NCBI GenBank assembly: GCA_037444575.1
Contig: JBBIME010000011.1
Location: 124,001-188,000 of the forward strand
Source of the DNA: Bacteriovorax sp037444575
GTDB taxonomy: Bacteria > Bdellovibrionota > Bacteriovoracia > Bacteriovoracales > Bacteriovoracaceae
Direction of reading: 5' to 3'
Length of the DNA: 64,000 bases
Positions 7,680 through 16,071 of the stretch are shown here, one piece after another. How positions within the stretch are numbered: the first letter of the stretch is position 1; each line of letters opens with the position of its first letter. A program made the position numbers and the translations under genes. The notes below the pieces were generated by a model, which saw only the letters and a list, made by a program, of their open reading frames with translations, was not told the DNA's origin and searched no databases.

Positions 7680-8738
7680 ATGGCGACGAATGAAAGTCTG
7701 CTTGGGGTTTCTGAGAATTTATACACACCAGAGATTATACAAAAGATAAGTGATACTCTCGGACAATCAGTAGGAAAAACAAAAGAAGGATTGAAGTCAG
7801 TTGTTCCAGAGTTCATGAAGGGAATAGTTGATAAGGGCTCTACTCAAGAAGGTGCTTCAACTCTTGTGGATATTATAAACACTCACAAATTTGAGTCTAA
7901 GATTCCTTTAGATGAAAATAAGCTTAGTGAAAGTAATGAGGTCGTTAATAATATTTTTGGAAGCAACTTTAATAATATTGTTTCAAGACTGGGGACATCT
8001 ACAGGCCTTGGTGCTTCAAATATAACTAAGATGTTTGGTTTAGTGGCACCATTCTTTATGGGCGCTATCAATTCTAAAGTTAAAAGTGAAAAGTTAAGTG
8101 CAGCTGGGTTGATGAACTTTTTTAATCAACAGAAAACGGTTTTGATTAGTGCCATCAGTACTGGGACGTCAGGGCCATCAGATTACTATGCTCTAACAGG
8201 AGAAGAAGCTGAAGGGAGAGCTTATAAAAAAAGTTTTTTCCAAAATGTAAGTTGGATGAAAATTATTTTAGTGGGACTTGTTTTAGGCGGAATGGGGGTA
8301 TGGTGGAATCTTGTTCAAATAAAATCGACAGAAGTGCTACCTCCTGTTAGTGAACTTCGTACTGTCTTATCAGAGGGAACGATTACTGATCGTCCTATAC
8401 ATTTTCGGTTCGAAAAAATAGCATTTACAGCTGGTACAACAAGAATGATCCAAGGATCTGATCTAGAACTTGGATATGTTGTCAATGTAATGAAAGAATA
8501 TCCAATGGCCAAAATTCGAATAGAGGGATTTACTGATAATACAGGCAGTGCTGAAGCTAATAAGATTCTCTCTAATGATCGCGCAGTCGTTCTTAAAGAG
8601 GAGCTCGTGGCCAGAGGTATAGCTGCAAATAGAATTGAAACAGTCGGAATGGGTGAAGCTAGTCCGCTTGTTAGCAATACAACAGCAAAAGGCCGGGCGA
8701 AAAATAATCGAATCGAATTAGTAATTCTAAATTACTAG
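7680..8738 (+). CDS. DUF937-OmpA fusion protein, single membrane anchor
   Basis: 352 residues. Residues ~8-165 match the DUF937 (YidB-like) helical pattern. One membrane segment (about 196-218, KIILVGLVLGGMGVWW) follows. The C-terminal ~125 residues are an OmpA-like peptidoglycan-binding domain (IHFRFEK...IEGFTDNTGSAEAN...LSNDRAVVLKEEL...GMGEASP...NNRIELVI). The N-terminus would be cytoplasmic and the OmpA domain periplasmic, tying the inner membrane to the wall. AGGAGG precedes the ATG. The stop is shared with the convergent peptidase gene inside a CTAG palindrome. Confidence 0.85.
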   Translation: MATNESLLGVSENLYTPEIIQKISDTLGQSVGKTKEGLKSVVPEFMKGIVDKGSTQEGASTLVDIINTHKFESKIPLDENKLSESNEVVNNIFGSNFNNIVSRLGTSTGLGASNITKMFGLVAPFFMGAINSKVKSEKLSAAGLMNFFNQQKTVLISAISTGTSGPSDYYALTGEEAEGRAYKKSFFQNVSWMKIILVGLVLGGMGVWWNLVQIKSTEVLPPVSELRTVLSEGTITDRPIHFRFEKIAFTAGTTRMIQGSDLELGYVVNVMKEYPMAKIRIEGFTDNTGSAEANKILSNDRAVVLKEELVARGIAANRIETVGMGEASPLVSNTTAKGRAKNNRIELVILNY

Positions 8739-10114
8739 TTTGATATTTCCCATTTCTTTTCTCCTGCTTGATTGAAATTTTGTAAATCTTGCGGAGTAAT
8801 GATTTCAGCATTAACTGCTTTTTCAAAGATGCTTGCTTGTATAATTTGTTGTTTGTATCTATCGCAATCTACATCTTTAGAATTTGAGCAGTAACCAGAT
8901 TCAATTACCATCTCTAAACTTGGAGTGTGACCACCTTCTGGCATAATGAGAGCTTGTTTCTGTTTTGATTTAGAAAACTTGAAATGTCTTAATCCTTGAT
9001 CAAGAGAAGTTGCAGGATCGTACTCACCAAGAAAATAGGTAACAGGTACATTAACTGGATATTTTTCAGCGGTATATGGTTCGTTAGTGTTATTTTCCAA
9101 ATGAAGAGGGGCACACATTGATTTTCTATCAGTGTTATTGCGATCAGGAATGAAATGACCGTCTTTTAAGATTAAGAGATGACTAAACTCAGGATTGGCC
9201 ATACTCATTTCTTGGCATGCAATCATTCCCATCATCACGTCTCCATTGGAATAAGTTTCTGCTGGAGTTGTTAAGTCAACAGTTGGAATCATTGAAGTCA
9301 TCATTTGAGCAAATTCAGCGTCAGATGCCTCTTGATCATCTGTAGCTTTGAAAACCGTCTCATCTAAAAAACCCTTAATTCCATTTTTAAAGTTTCCAGT
9401 CCCCATTCCCATTCTGGCCATGTAACTAAACCAAGTCTTGGGCATATCATTTCTTTCTGTAACTGAAATAAGTTTTTCTTGCTTATCTTTTGGAAAAGAA
9501 TAAAAAAATTCTTCCATTAATTTAATTTTTCTTTTTGAAATCCAAAGTGTTTCGTCGGCCTTAAATACTACACCTTCAAGAATTAAAGAAGACGTGCGCT
9601 TTGGATATTTTGAGGCAAAAATTGTTGCAGGTACTGTTCCGTAGCTATGACCAAAAATAGAGGCCTTTTTAATTCCAATTGAATTTAAAACCATTGCGGC
9701 ATCTTTGGCCGTATTTTCAGAAGAGTAAAATTTCGGATCAAGGTACATTTCTTTTGTTGGAGGAAGAGAGCAAGCAACTCCTCTTTGATCAAAGAAAATT
9801 ACGTTTGTGTTAGGTAAGGAGAATTCATTTCTTCTAGCGACTCCTCCTGGACCTCCGACAAAATAGAGGACTGATTTTTTAGTAGGATCAAATTTCTTTT
9901 TTGTATAGTAATAGATGCTGGTTGTAGGTCCATTCGGTTGATCATAGTAGGCAGGAACCGAGATCCATTTCCCGAATTCAGAATTAATTGTTTCCGCGTG
10001 CTCTTTGCAAGTTTCAATACCATCTTTGTATTCATCCGGAATCATGAAAGCATGTAGCTTGCCGGATGAATACAAAAGCCCAATAAAAGCAAAATATTTT
10101 ATACAATTTTTCAT
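8735..10114 (-). CDS. Exported alpha/beta-hydrolase, S33 aminopeptidase type
   Basis: 459 residues with a signal-like N-terminus (about 1-22). It has GGPGG (87-91) forming the oxyanion hole, FFDQRG (108-112), nucleophile S157 in GHSYG, D366 in GEYDP and H396 in EGGHTP, the full triad of proline-iminopeptidase/tripeptidyl-aminopeptidase S33 enzymes. The length and the late Asp/His after a helical cap match secreted tripeptidyl aminopeptidases. It would trim peptides in the periplasm or outside, supporting nutrient recovery from protein. The final bases overlap the convergent gene by 4. Confidence 0.85.
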   Translation of the reverse strand: MKNCIKYFAFIGLLYSSGKLHAFMIPDEYKDGIETCKEHAETINSEFGKWISVPAYYDQPNGPTTSIYYYTKKKFDPTKKSVLYFVGGPGGVARRNEFSLPNTNVIFFDQRGVACSLPPTKEMYLDPKFYSSENTAKDAAMVLNSIGIKKASIFGHSYGTVPATIFASKYPKRTSSLILEGVVFKADETLWISKRKIKLMEEFFYSFPKDKQEKLISVTERNDMPKTWFSYMARMGMGTGNFKNGIKGFLDETVFKATDDQEASDAEFAQMMTSMIPTVDLTTPAETYSNGDVMMGMIACQEMSMANPEFSHLLILKDGHFIPDRNNTDRKSMCAPLHLENNTNEPYTAEKYPVNVPVTYFLGEYDPATSLDQGLRHFKFSKSKQKQALIMPEGGHTPSLEMVIESGYCSNSKDVDCDRYKQQIIQASIFEKAVNAEIITPQDLQNFNQAGEKKWEISN

Positions 10115-10178
10115 GTCAGTGAGACTAACATACGGGGGGAAGATTGCTATATTGGAGGTATTCTTCTGTAAAATTTAC

Positions 10179-10511
10179 TTAGTCACAGAAGTAGGTTCCA
10201 TTCTCTAAGTGTACGATACCCCATAGGTCTTTAAGAACTGTGTTTTGTACATCCATAAGGCCCGTGCTTCCTGGAATTGAATAAAACGTAGCTTCAGTGT
10301 CTTGTTGATTAACAACTCTAACTGGAGATAGAACTTTTGAAATCACTCCAGGAGCGGCCAGTACTTGGACTTGGGCCACATCTTGGTTAAAAATAACTAA
10401 ATTGATATTTCTTCCAGAATCATCTGTATTTGCGCATTCCGCGATCTCAAAATCAGAGGCCATAATGTTCATTGAACAAAATAGGCTTAGTGCCATGATA
10501 ACAAATTTCAT
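10179..10511 (-). CDS. Small exported protein of unknown function
   Basis: 110 residues with a clear signal peptide (about 1-18, IMA-S). The mature part has two cysteines (C26 and C109), near the two ends, that could form one disulfide, and a beta-rich pattern. A strong AAGGAGG site precedes the ATG. The same-strand metallophosphoesterase gene ends 24 bases upstream (at 10536), so the two may be co-transcribed. No family recognised. Confidence 0.65.
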   Translation of the reverse strand: MKFVIMALSLFCSMNIMASDFEIAECANTDDSGRNINLVIFNQDVAQVQVLAAPGVISKVLSPVRVVNQQDTEATFYSIPGSTGLMDVQNTVLKDLWGIVHLENGTYFCD

Positions 10512-10535
10512 ACAATCCTCCTTCTCGTTTAAATA

Positions 10536-11681
10536 TTAGGGAATCTTCTCTTTATAATTTTCTTTTCCATTCGAATCTTTGAAAATAATTGTCCATGACT
10601 GATCATCACCCTTCTTAAGTACGGCATAACCAAATCCGCTGGTCGTTATATAAGCATTTTTATATGACATTGAATCTAGAGTAGACTTAGTGATTTTAAC
10701 CGGGAAACTTGTTAGATCAGTTCCACTGTTTCCAAGAACAATTTGTTTAGCATATTTTTTTGGTGTCACAATCATTGATGAATGAATATGCCCACTTAAA
10801 ATCAAAGAGACTTTGTCTTTTAGAAGACTCTTTTCAAAATAATTTCTCAAATGAATATTGATTGGAAAGAGGGCGATCTTAAAAGGGGCAATTCCGTAGA
10901 TCGGTTTATGAGTCACCATCCAAATGTGTTTAACATTGAGTTTTGAAATCTTTTCATAGACGTCATTAAATCTTTTTACCCAAATGGCCTCATTATTATC
11001 AACGGGCATATCGGTGATTGAAGAAGTATCAATGTTTACAATTGCAATATCTCCAATTGTCATAATTTGAGGTTCTTCGTATTCAACACAATCTTTATTC
11101 CAGGTGTAGTTTGCTAAAAGTGTTTTATAACCTAAAAAAGCGCGCGAGCAATCCTCATGATTACCACGAACGATAATAATGGGAGTCTTTAATAGAAGAC
11201 TTTGCATAGGTTGAAAAAAATCCAATTCCCATGGTTTCCATTCATAGCCAATGACAGGTGAATATTTTTCACAAGGCTGACCAGCGCTACATTTTTCTCG
11301 GTAGTGGAAATCTCCCAGGTGAATAATTAATTCAGGGTTTTCCTTAGAAGCCTCTTCTACAATTTTTTTAAATGGCCAGACATTGGGATCGTTACAATCT
11401 TGAAACTCTGATTTGATTTTTCCTTCTTTTATTCGGCATCCAGTGTCGCCTAAAATGACGATTGTTTTTGGAGTTGAAAGAGAGGGGAATTTTTTTTGTA
11501 CTTCCTCTGTGGATAGTTTTTTCTCTTTGATGTCCAGATCTGAAAAACTCAAATCTTTGTCAGCCTTTTTATGTTTTTTGATAATTGTTTTATTCAGAAC
11601 ACCGGATTCTGTTATCTGATTCCATTCATAGGCATATGTATTTAAACCTAATCCAAAAAGTAAAACTGCAATTAATTTCAT
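10536..11681 (-). CDS. Exported calcineurin-type metallophosphoesterase
   Basis: 381 residues with a signal peptide (about 1-17). It carries the ordered dimetal motifs GDTG (78-81), GDFH (123-126), GNHED (173-177), a THKP His further on and GHIHS. The N-terminal region after the signal is Lys-rich, and paired Cys (CSAGQPC) suggest a periplasmic location. It probably hydrolyses a phosphate ester outside the cytoplasm; the substrate is unknown. Its ATG overlaps the stop of the upstream exporter gene (ATGA), so the two are translationally coupled and likely work together. Confidence 0.88.
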   Translation of the reverse strand: MKLIAVLLFGLGLNTYAYEWNQITESGVLNKTIIKKHKKADKDLSFSDLDIKEKKLSTEEVQKKFPSLSTPKTIVILGDTGCRIKEGKIKSEFQDCNDPNVWPFKKIVEEASKENPELIIHLGDFHYREKCSAGQPCEKYSPVIGYEWKPWELDFFQPMQSLLLKTPIIIVRGNHEDCSRAFLGYKTLLANYTWNKDCVEYEEPQIMTIGDIAIVNIDTSSITDMPVDNNEAIWVKRFNDVYEKISKLNVKHIWMVTHKPIYGIAPFKIALFPINIHLRNYFEKSLLKDKVSLILSGHIHSSMIVTPKKYAKQIVLGNSGTDLTSFPVKITKSTLDSMSYKNAYITTSGFGYAVLKKGDDQSWTIIFKDSNGKENYKEKIP

Positions 11682-14011
11682 TGAACACTCTCTACTTGTC
11701 TATAATGTTTATTAAACCAGTCGCGGACTAAAGGGAAAGTAAGCATGCAGACAAAATAGGAAGACAACTGGCCCAAGATTGAAATCCAGGCAATTCCTTG
11801 AAGCATGATTGAGCTAGCAAATAATAAGGATCCAAATCCCAGAATTGAAGTAAAGGCCCCTAACTGCACAGCATGTGAAATTAAACGTGCACTCTCTAAA
11901 GATGAATGACCTTCTTTTTCTCGATGGCGCATATGCACGCCCATATCAATTCCCGCAGCTAAAACTTCTGGAATCATGGCCACATTTAAAATTGTAAATG
12001 GGATACCAAATAGCCCCATTAAGGCCACTAGAACAACTACACAGAGAATTAATTGCACTTCCAAGAGGAGGGCATCTTTAAATTTTCTGAAATCTAACCA
12101 GAAAATGAGAAATGCTCCAAGTAAGAACAGAGCAAGAACTAATTTTCCGTCTTCAATAATGTGCTTTAAAATTTCAGCAAATACTAAAGTGTCACTTCCA
12201 ACTTCCATTCCTGGAAATTCTTTTTTTGCCTCAGCAAGTGTGTTGGCATACTTGATAATAGCGTTGTAATGACTTTGTTTTTCTTTTGGGAAAACGATAA
12301 TGATATTTCCATCGGTCCCAAAGTTATCATTGATTGCTCTTGGGATAATCGATCGATCATATGGAGTGGCGTTAATCCATTTATAGATATTCTCTTTTGG
12401 AATTCCTGACTTTTCTTCAAGCTCCTTTGGATCAACGTTGTAGACGTAAGTGCGAATTTTAGCGATTCTCTCTGCGCGTTTTTTCATATCTGGTGGAACC
12501 AGATCGTACATTGAAACAACCTGATCAATCGTTTGCGCATTCTCATCGCTTCTTAGCCATTCAGTGAGTGCGATGACTTGATCTTTATCACGAGCAAGAA
12601 TGGCCGAAGGAGAGATAGCGCGACCGAAAATACTATCAGTCATTTCGTTGATCTTTTGAATCGCAGGGGGAAAGCTGTGAAGCTTATCAAAATCATATTC
12701 AAAATAGGCCCTATACAACCCAAAAAGAATAATAGGGATAAAGATAGGAAGAAATTTTACCACTTTTAAATTGAAAGGATATTTACCTAAAATAAAGCGC
12801 CGTCTTCTTATTTGAGAAGCACTTCTTTCCGGGAGAATTCTGGCAATCATTGGGAAGGCCAAAACAAAAACAAGATATATAACTATGATACCCGTTCCAG
12901 CAAATGTCCCTAACTCAGAGAATCCTCTAAACTTTGATAACGTTAAAATAAAAAATGAACAAGAGGCAGTTAGGGCCGAAGAAAATAAAGCGCGACGACT
13001 TAGGTGAAAATAGGTGTTTCGTGTAGCAACTTCCTTATCTAAGCCTTTTTCTCTTTCTTGATAATACCGGCGAATAAGGTGGATGCCAAACTTGGAACCA
13101 ATCCCAGATAAAATAGCGAGTAAAAAGCCTGTTAGGACATTGATTTGACCTACAAAGAAGTAGGCAAGTCCTCCAGTGATACACATTGCCAGCAGTACAG
13201 TAAACGCCGTTGCAATGGCCCCTCTGAATGTTCCAATTCCCCAGACTAACAAAATTGTAATTGCAATATTGCTTAGAATGGCCGTCTTGGTAATATCTTT
13301 TTCATACTGCTTTTCTTCTTCAGCCTTTTCGACGTAACGACCAGATAAACTATATGGAAAATGAGCTTCGTCACTATCTTTAAAAATCGAGTCTATTCCA
13401 TTGCGAATATTATCGGCCAAGTTTTTAGATCGAATGAGGTCTGTAGAATCAAAAGTTGGACGAACTAAAAGCATAGCGTATTTTTTGTCTTTGGATAAAA
13501 AATAGCGATCAGCACTTGTGCGACTTTTTAGTTTATTAAAAAAATTATTGGCCTCTTTAATTTGGTCTTCGCGATCAGATTCATCCACTAGCCCAAGGCC
13601 TGTAGTATCGACAGGTCCTTTAGAGAATAAGATTCGCGCATAGTCTGTTAATTTTTTGAAATCTTTTCTTGGAATAATATAGAGCGCCTTATCTTTTAGC
13701 ATGAACTCTTCGCGCTCAAAATAAGTATACTTTACATCCTTTAAATCCTTTATTTTAGAATCAATGAGAGTGAGTTTAGACTCAGGATTTGTGATTGGCC
13801 CAATGAGCACAACGATGTATCCACCCCCGCCTACCTTAGAGACGACATGGTTCATTTCCTGAATACTTTCGCTATTTTCAGGCAAAAGGGCAGCAAGGTC
13901 TAAATTTATCTTTAACTTAGAGGAATATTTAACTCCTAAAGTTGCCAAAAGGATTAATAATATTGGAGCAAGCCAATAGAACTTGAGATTAAACTGCAGT
14001 ATTTTTTTCAT
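11678..14011 (-). CDS. MMPL/RND-family exporter (HpnN-like)
   Basis: 777 residues. TM1 (about 10-27) is followed by a ~210-residue periplasmic loop, a bundle of five to six TMs (about 240-400), a second large loop and a second bundle (about 610-770). This is the 12-TM, two-loop duplicated RND layout. Its length and the presence of an MlaC-like partner nearby resemble the hopanoid-associated exporter HpnN and other MMPL lipid exporters. The likely role is moving lipid or a hydrophobic molecule out of the inner membrane. It is coupled to the metallophosphoesterase downstream and divergent from the MlaC-like/TolC-like pair. Confidence 0.85.
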   Translation of the reverse strand: MKKILQFNLKFYWLAPILLILLATLGVKYSSKLKINLDLAALLPENSESIQEMNHVVSKVGGGGYIVVLIGPITNPESKLTLIDSKIKDLKDVKYTYFEREEFMLKDKALYIIPRKDFKKLTDYARILFSKGPVDTTGLGLVDESDREDQIKEANNFFNKLKSRTSADRYFLSKDKKYAMLLVRPTFDSTDLIRSKNLADNIRNGIDSIFKDSDEAHFPYSLSGRYVEKAEEEKQYEKDITKTAILSNIAITILLVWGIGTFRGAIATAFTVLLAMCITGGLAYFFVGQINVLTGFLLAILSGIGSKFGIHLIRRYYQEREKGLDKEVATRNTYFHLSRRALFSSALTASCSFFILTLSKFRGFSELGTFAGTGIIVIYLVFVLAFPMIARILPERSASQIRRRRFILGKYPFNLKVVKFLPIFIPIILFGLYRAYFEYDFDKLHSFPPAIQKINEMTDSIFGRAISPSAILARDKDQVIALTEWLRSDENAQTIDQVVSMYDLVPPDMKKRAERIAKIRTYVYNVDPKELEEKSGIPKENIYKWINATPYDRSIIPRAINDNFGTDGNIIIVFPKEKQSHYNAIIKYANTLAEAKKEFPGMEVGSDTLVFAEILKHIIEDGKLVLALFLLGAFLIFWLDFRKFKDALLLEVQLILCVVVLVALMGLFGIPFTILNVAMIPEVLAAGIDMGVHMRHREKEGHSSLESARLISHAVQLGAFTSILGFGSLLFASSIMLQGIAWISILGQLSSYFVCMLTFPLVRDWFNKHYRQVESVQ

Positions 14012-14065
14012 GGGATATCAATAAGATTTTTCGTGCTTTTTGTACATGGAAAGATTAGCAAAAAA

Positions 14066-14094
14066 TTGACTTACCGAGGAAAAATTTATATTAA
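14066..14094 (+). promoter_or_regulatory. Candidate promoter for the MlaC-like/TolC-like operon
   Basis: TTGACT (14066-14071), a 17-base spacer and TATTAA (14089-14094) lie 30 bases before the ATG at 14125. Confidence 0.6.
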
Positions 14095-14124
14095 GCACTA
14101 TCAAAAAAATTTGGGGACGTGCTT

Positions 14125-14706
14125 ATGAAAAAGATATTTATATTCTTCTCTTTTCTATTAAATTTCAGTGCCTTTAATCTTCAAGCGGCAAGCATAGCTC
14201 CAGAAGAACTTATCAAAGATATCTTTTCAAAAACCGGTAAAGAAAATCTTCTACTTAACGCTAAATTAAAAGACGAAGTTGAATCCCATATTGATTTTGG
14301 GGAAATGGCAAAAACAATTCTGGCCGCTGAGTATGGAAAGCGTTCTGCTACTGATTTAAAGTGGTTTGAGTCAACTCTAAAAGAAATCATCACCAGATCA
14401 GTTTATCCTTCAGCTCCTAAATTCTTAGAAAACGTAAAAATCAGTTATAAAAAGACTAAGGCCAATGATTTAGACGCAAAGGTCTCTTCTAGTGTTAGTA
14501 AAAAAGGCGAAAGTACTGATGTTGACTACGTACTGAAAAAAGTAAACAACGAATGGAAGGTTGTTGATGTGGCCATCGATGAAGATTCTTGGGTCAAAAC
14601 CATCAATGAAAAAGTTCAAAAGACAATAAAAGAAAAAGGATGGAACGGGCTTAGAGATCTTATGAATAAAAGATTAAATGAGCTTAAATCAAACAAGAAA
14701 TCATAG
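14125..14706 (+). CDS. MlaC/Ttg2D-family periplasmic lipid-binding protein
   Basis: 193 residues with a signal peptide (about 1-22, QAAS). The mature part has the MlaC/Ttg2D (HpnM) layout: helices with FGEMAKTILAAEYG, then a curved sheet (KISYKKTKAND..AKVSS..VDYVLKKVNNEWKVVDVAIDE) and a C-terminal helix. It would shuttle phospholipid or another hydrophobic ligand across the periplasm. A GTG six bases upstream is in frame, but the GGGGA site (14113-14117) is spaced for the ATG at 14125, which is chosen here. The stop shares one base with the start of the next gene. Confidence 0.85.
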   Translation: MKKIFIFFSFLLNFSAFNLQAASIAPEELIKDIFSKTGKENLLLNAKLKDEVESHIDFGEMAKTILAAEYGKRSATDLKWFESTLKEIITRSVYPSAPKFLENVKISYKKTKANDLDAKVSSSVSKKGESTDVDYVLKKVNNEWKVVDVAIDEDSWVKTINEKVQKTIKEKGWNGLRDLMNKRLNELKSNKKS

Positions 14707-16070
14707 TGCGACTACTTTTTGTTTCAATGTCTCTTTTTGTTCTCTCGTCAGCTCTTCAAGCAGAAGAGGTTCCAGTATCTGCGCCAACGCAAACAAAGAT
14801 ACTAACTTTAAAGGATGCAATCGCATTAACTTTAAAAAACAATCTAGAGATTAAAACAGAAACTTATAAAGCTCCAATTGCTGAGACTGATCTGACATTG
14901 ATTAGGGGAGAGCTTCTTCCAAAAATCAATGCTACCGCTGGGGTTGGTCCCATTAACGGGAAAAAAGGGAATTTTTCTTTTTATGAGGATACTCATACTT
15001 GGGGAGCTGAGTGGATAGCTAGCATTGAAGCAAAAATACCTCTTTATGTTTGGGGAAGAGGGGATGATTTAAAACACGCGGCAAAATTAAATACAGAAAT
15101 TAATCAACTCGACGTTAATAAAAAACAAAATGATGTCATCTATAAACTAAAAGAAGCCTACTTTGGCTGGCAATACGCCTTGTCTCTTCTTGATTTTGTA
15201 AGTGAAACTCAAAAAGATTTAGAGCAGGCGATTAAGGCCCTCGAAGAAAAGAAAACGAGTAAGAGAGAAGATATTTTGCGTCTTGAAGTTTTTAAGTATC
15301 AAGTTCAAGAAAAAAGAATAGAGATTGAAAAGTCTGTAAAACTAGCTCAGATGGGAGTGAACTTTTATATCGGTCAAAATTTAAAATTGGATCAGAGTGC
15401 TGGGTTTCAAAACGAAAGAGAGTGGATTGAAATTGATCAAAGAGAGTTAAAAGAATTTAACTACTATTTCGATCTTATGAATACTTTTTATCCTGATATT
15501 CAAAAAGTTGGTAAGGGAATTCAGGCTAAGTCAGATTTACTGATAAGTGAAAAAAAATCCCAGCGTCCATACTTTGGGGCCATCCTAAAATACGATTACG
15601 CTCATACTGATCAGAGAACCGCTCAAAAAAATCCGTTCATCTATGATCCTTACAACAGAAGTGATGTTGCCTTTGGGGTAGGAGTTACTTGGGATATTGA
15701 TTTTGGAGTGAAGCAATCTAAGATTGATAAATTGGTTTTAGAAATCGCAGAACTTAAATCAAAAGAAATGTATGCTAACGAAGGACTCAAAGTTCTTTTA
15801 AATAAGGCCTACATGGAAGTTCAAGAAGCACAAGACCGAGCAGAGACTTTAAAGAAGGCCTATAAATCTGCAAAAAGATGGTTAACTAATATTGGAGCTT
15901 CTGTAAGTTTAGGATTAACTCCAGCGAAAGATATTGTAGACGCATATACAACTCGTGCTCTTGTTTACAAAGATTACTATGAATCTCTTTATCGCTACCA
16001 CATGACATGGGCAAATCTAACTGTTGCGACAGGAACAGAAGTTGATCCACTTCTAACAAATAACAATTAA
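14706..16070 (+). CDS. TolC-family outer-membrane efflux protein
   Basis: 454 residues with a signal peptide (about 1-19). It opens with TLKDAIALTLKNNLEI, typical of TolC-like proteins, and alternates long helices with barrel-strand segments in two halves (about 35-235 and 240-445). It forms a trimeric outer-membrane duct in the family. GTG at 14706 overlaps the previous stop by one base; the next ATG (codon 8) would remove the basic start of the signal peptide, so GTG is preferred. With the MlaC-like protein and the divergent MMPL exporter it could make an export route, but no membrane-fusion protein is encoded here. Confidence 0.85.
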   Translation: MRLLFVSMSLFVLSSALQAEEVPVSAPTQTKILTLKDAIALTLKNNLEIKTETYKAPIAETDLTLIRGELLPKINATAGVGPINGKKGNFSFYEDTHTWGAEWIASIEAKIPLYVWGRGDDLKHAAKLNTEINQLDVNKKQNDVIYKLKEAYFGWQYALSLLDFVSETQKDLEQAIKALEEKKTSKREDILRLEVFKYQVQEKRIEIEKSVKLAQMGVNFYIGQNLKLDQSAGFQNEREWIEIDQRELKEFNYYFDLMNTFYPDIQKVGKGIQAKSDLLISEKKSQRPYFGAILKYDYAHTDQRTAQKNPFIYDPYNRSDVAFGVGVTWDIDFGVKQSKIDKLVLEIAELKSKEMYANEGLKVLLNKAYMEVQEAQDRAETLKKAYKSAKRWLTNIGASVSLGLTPAKDIVDAYTTRALVYKDYYESLYRYHMTWANLTVATGTEVDPLLTNNN

Positions 16071-16071
16071 A

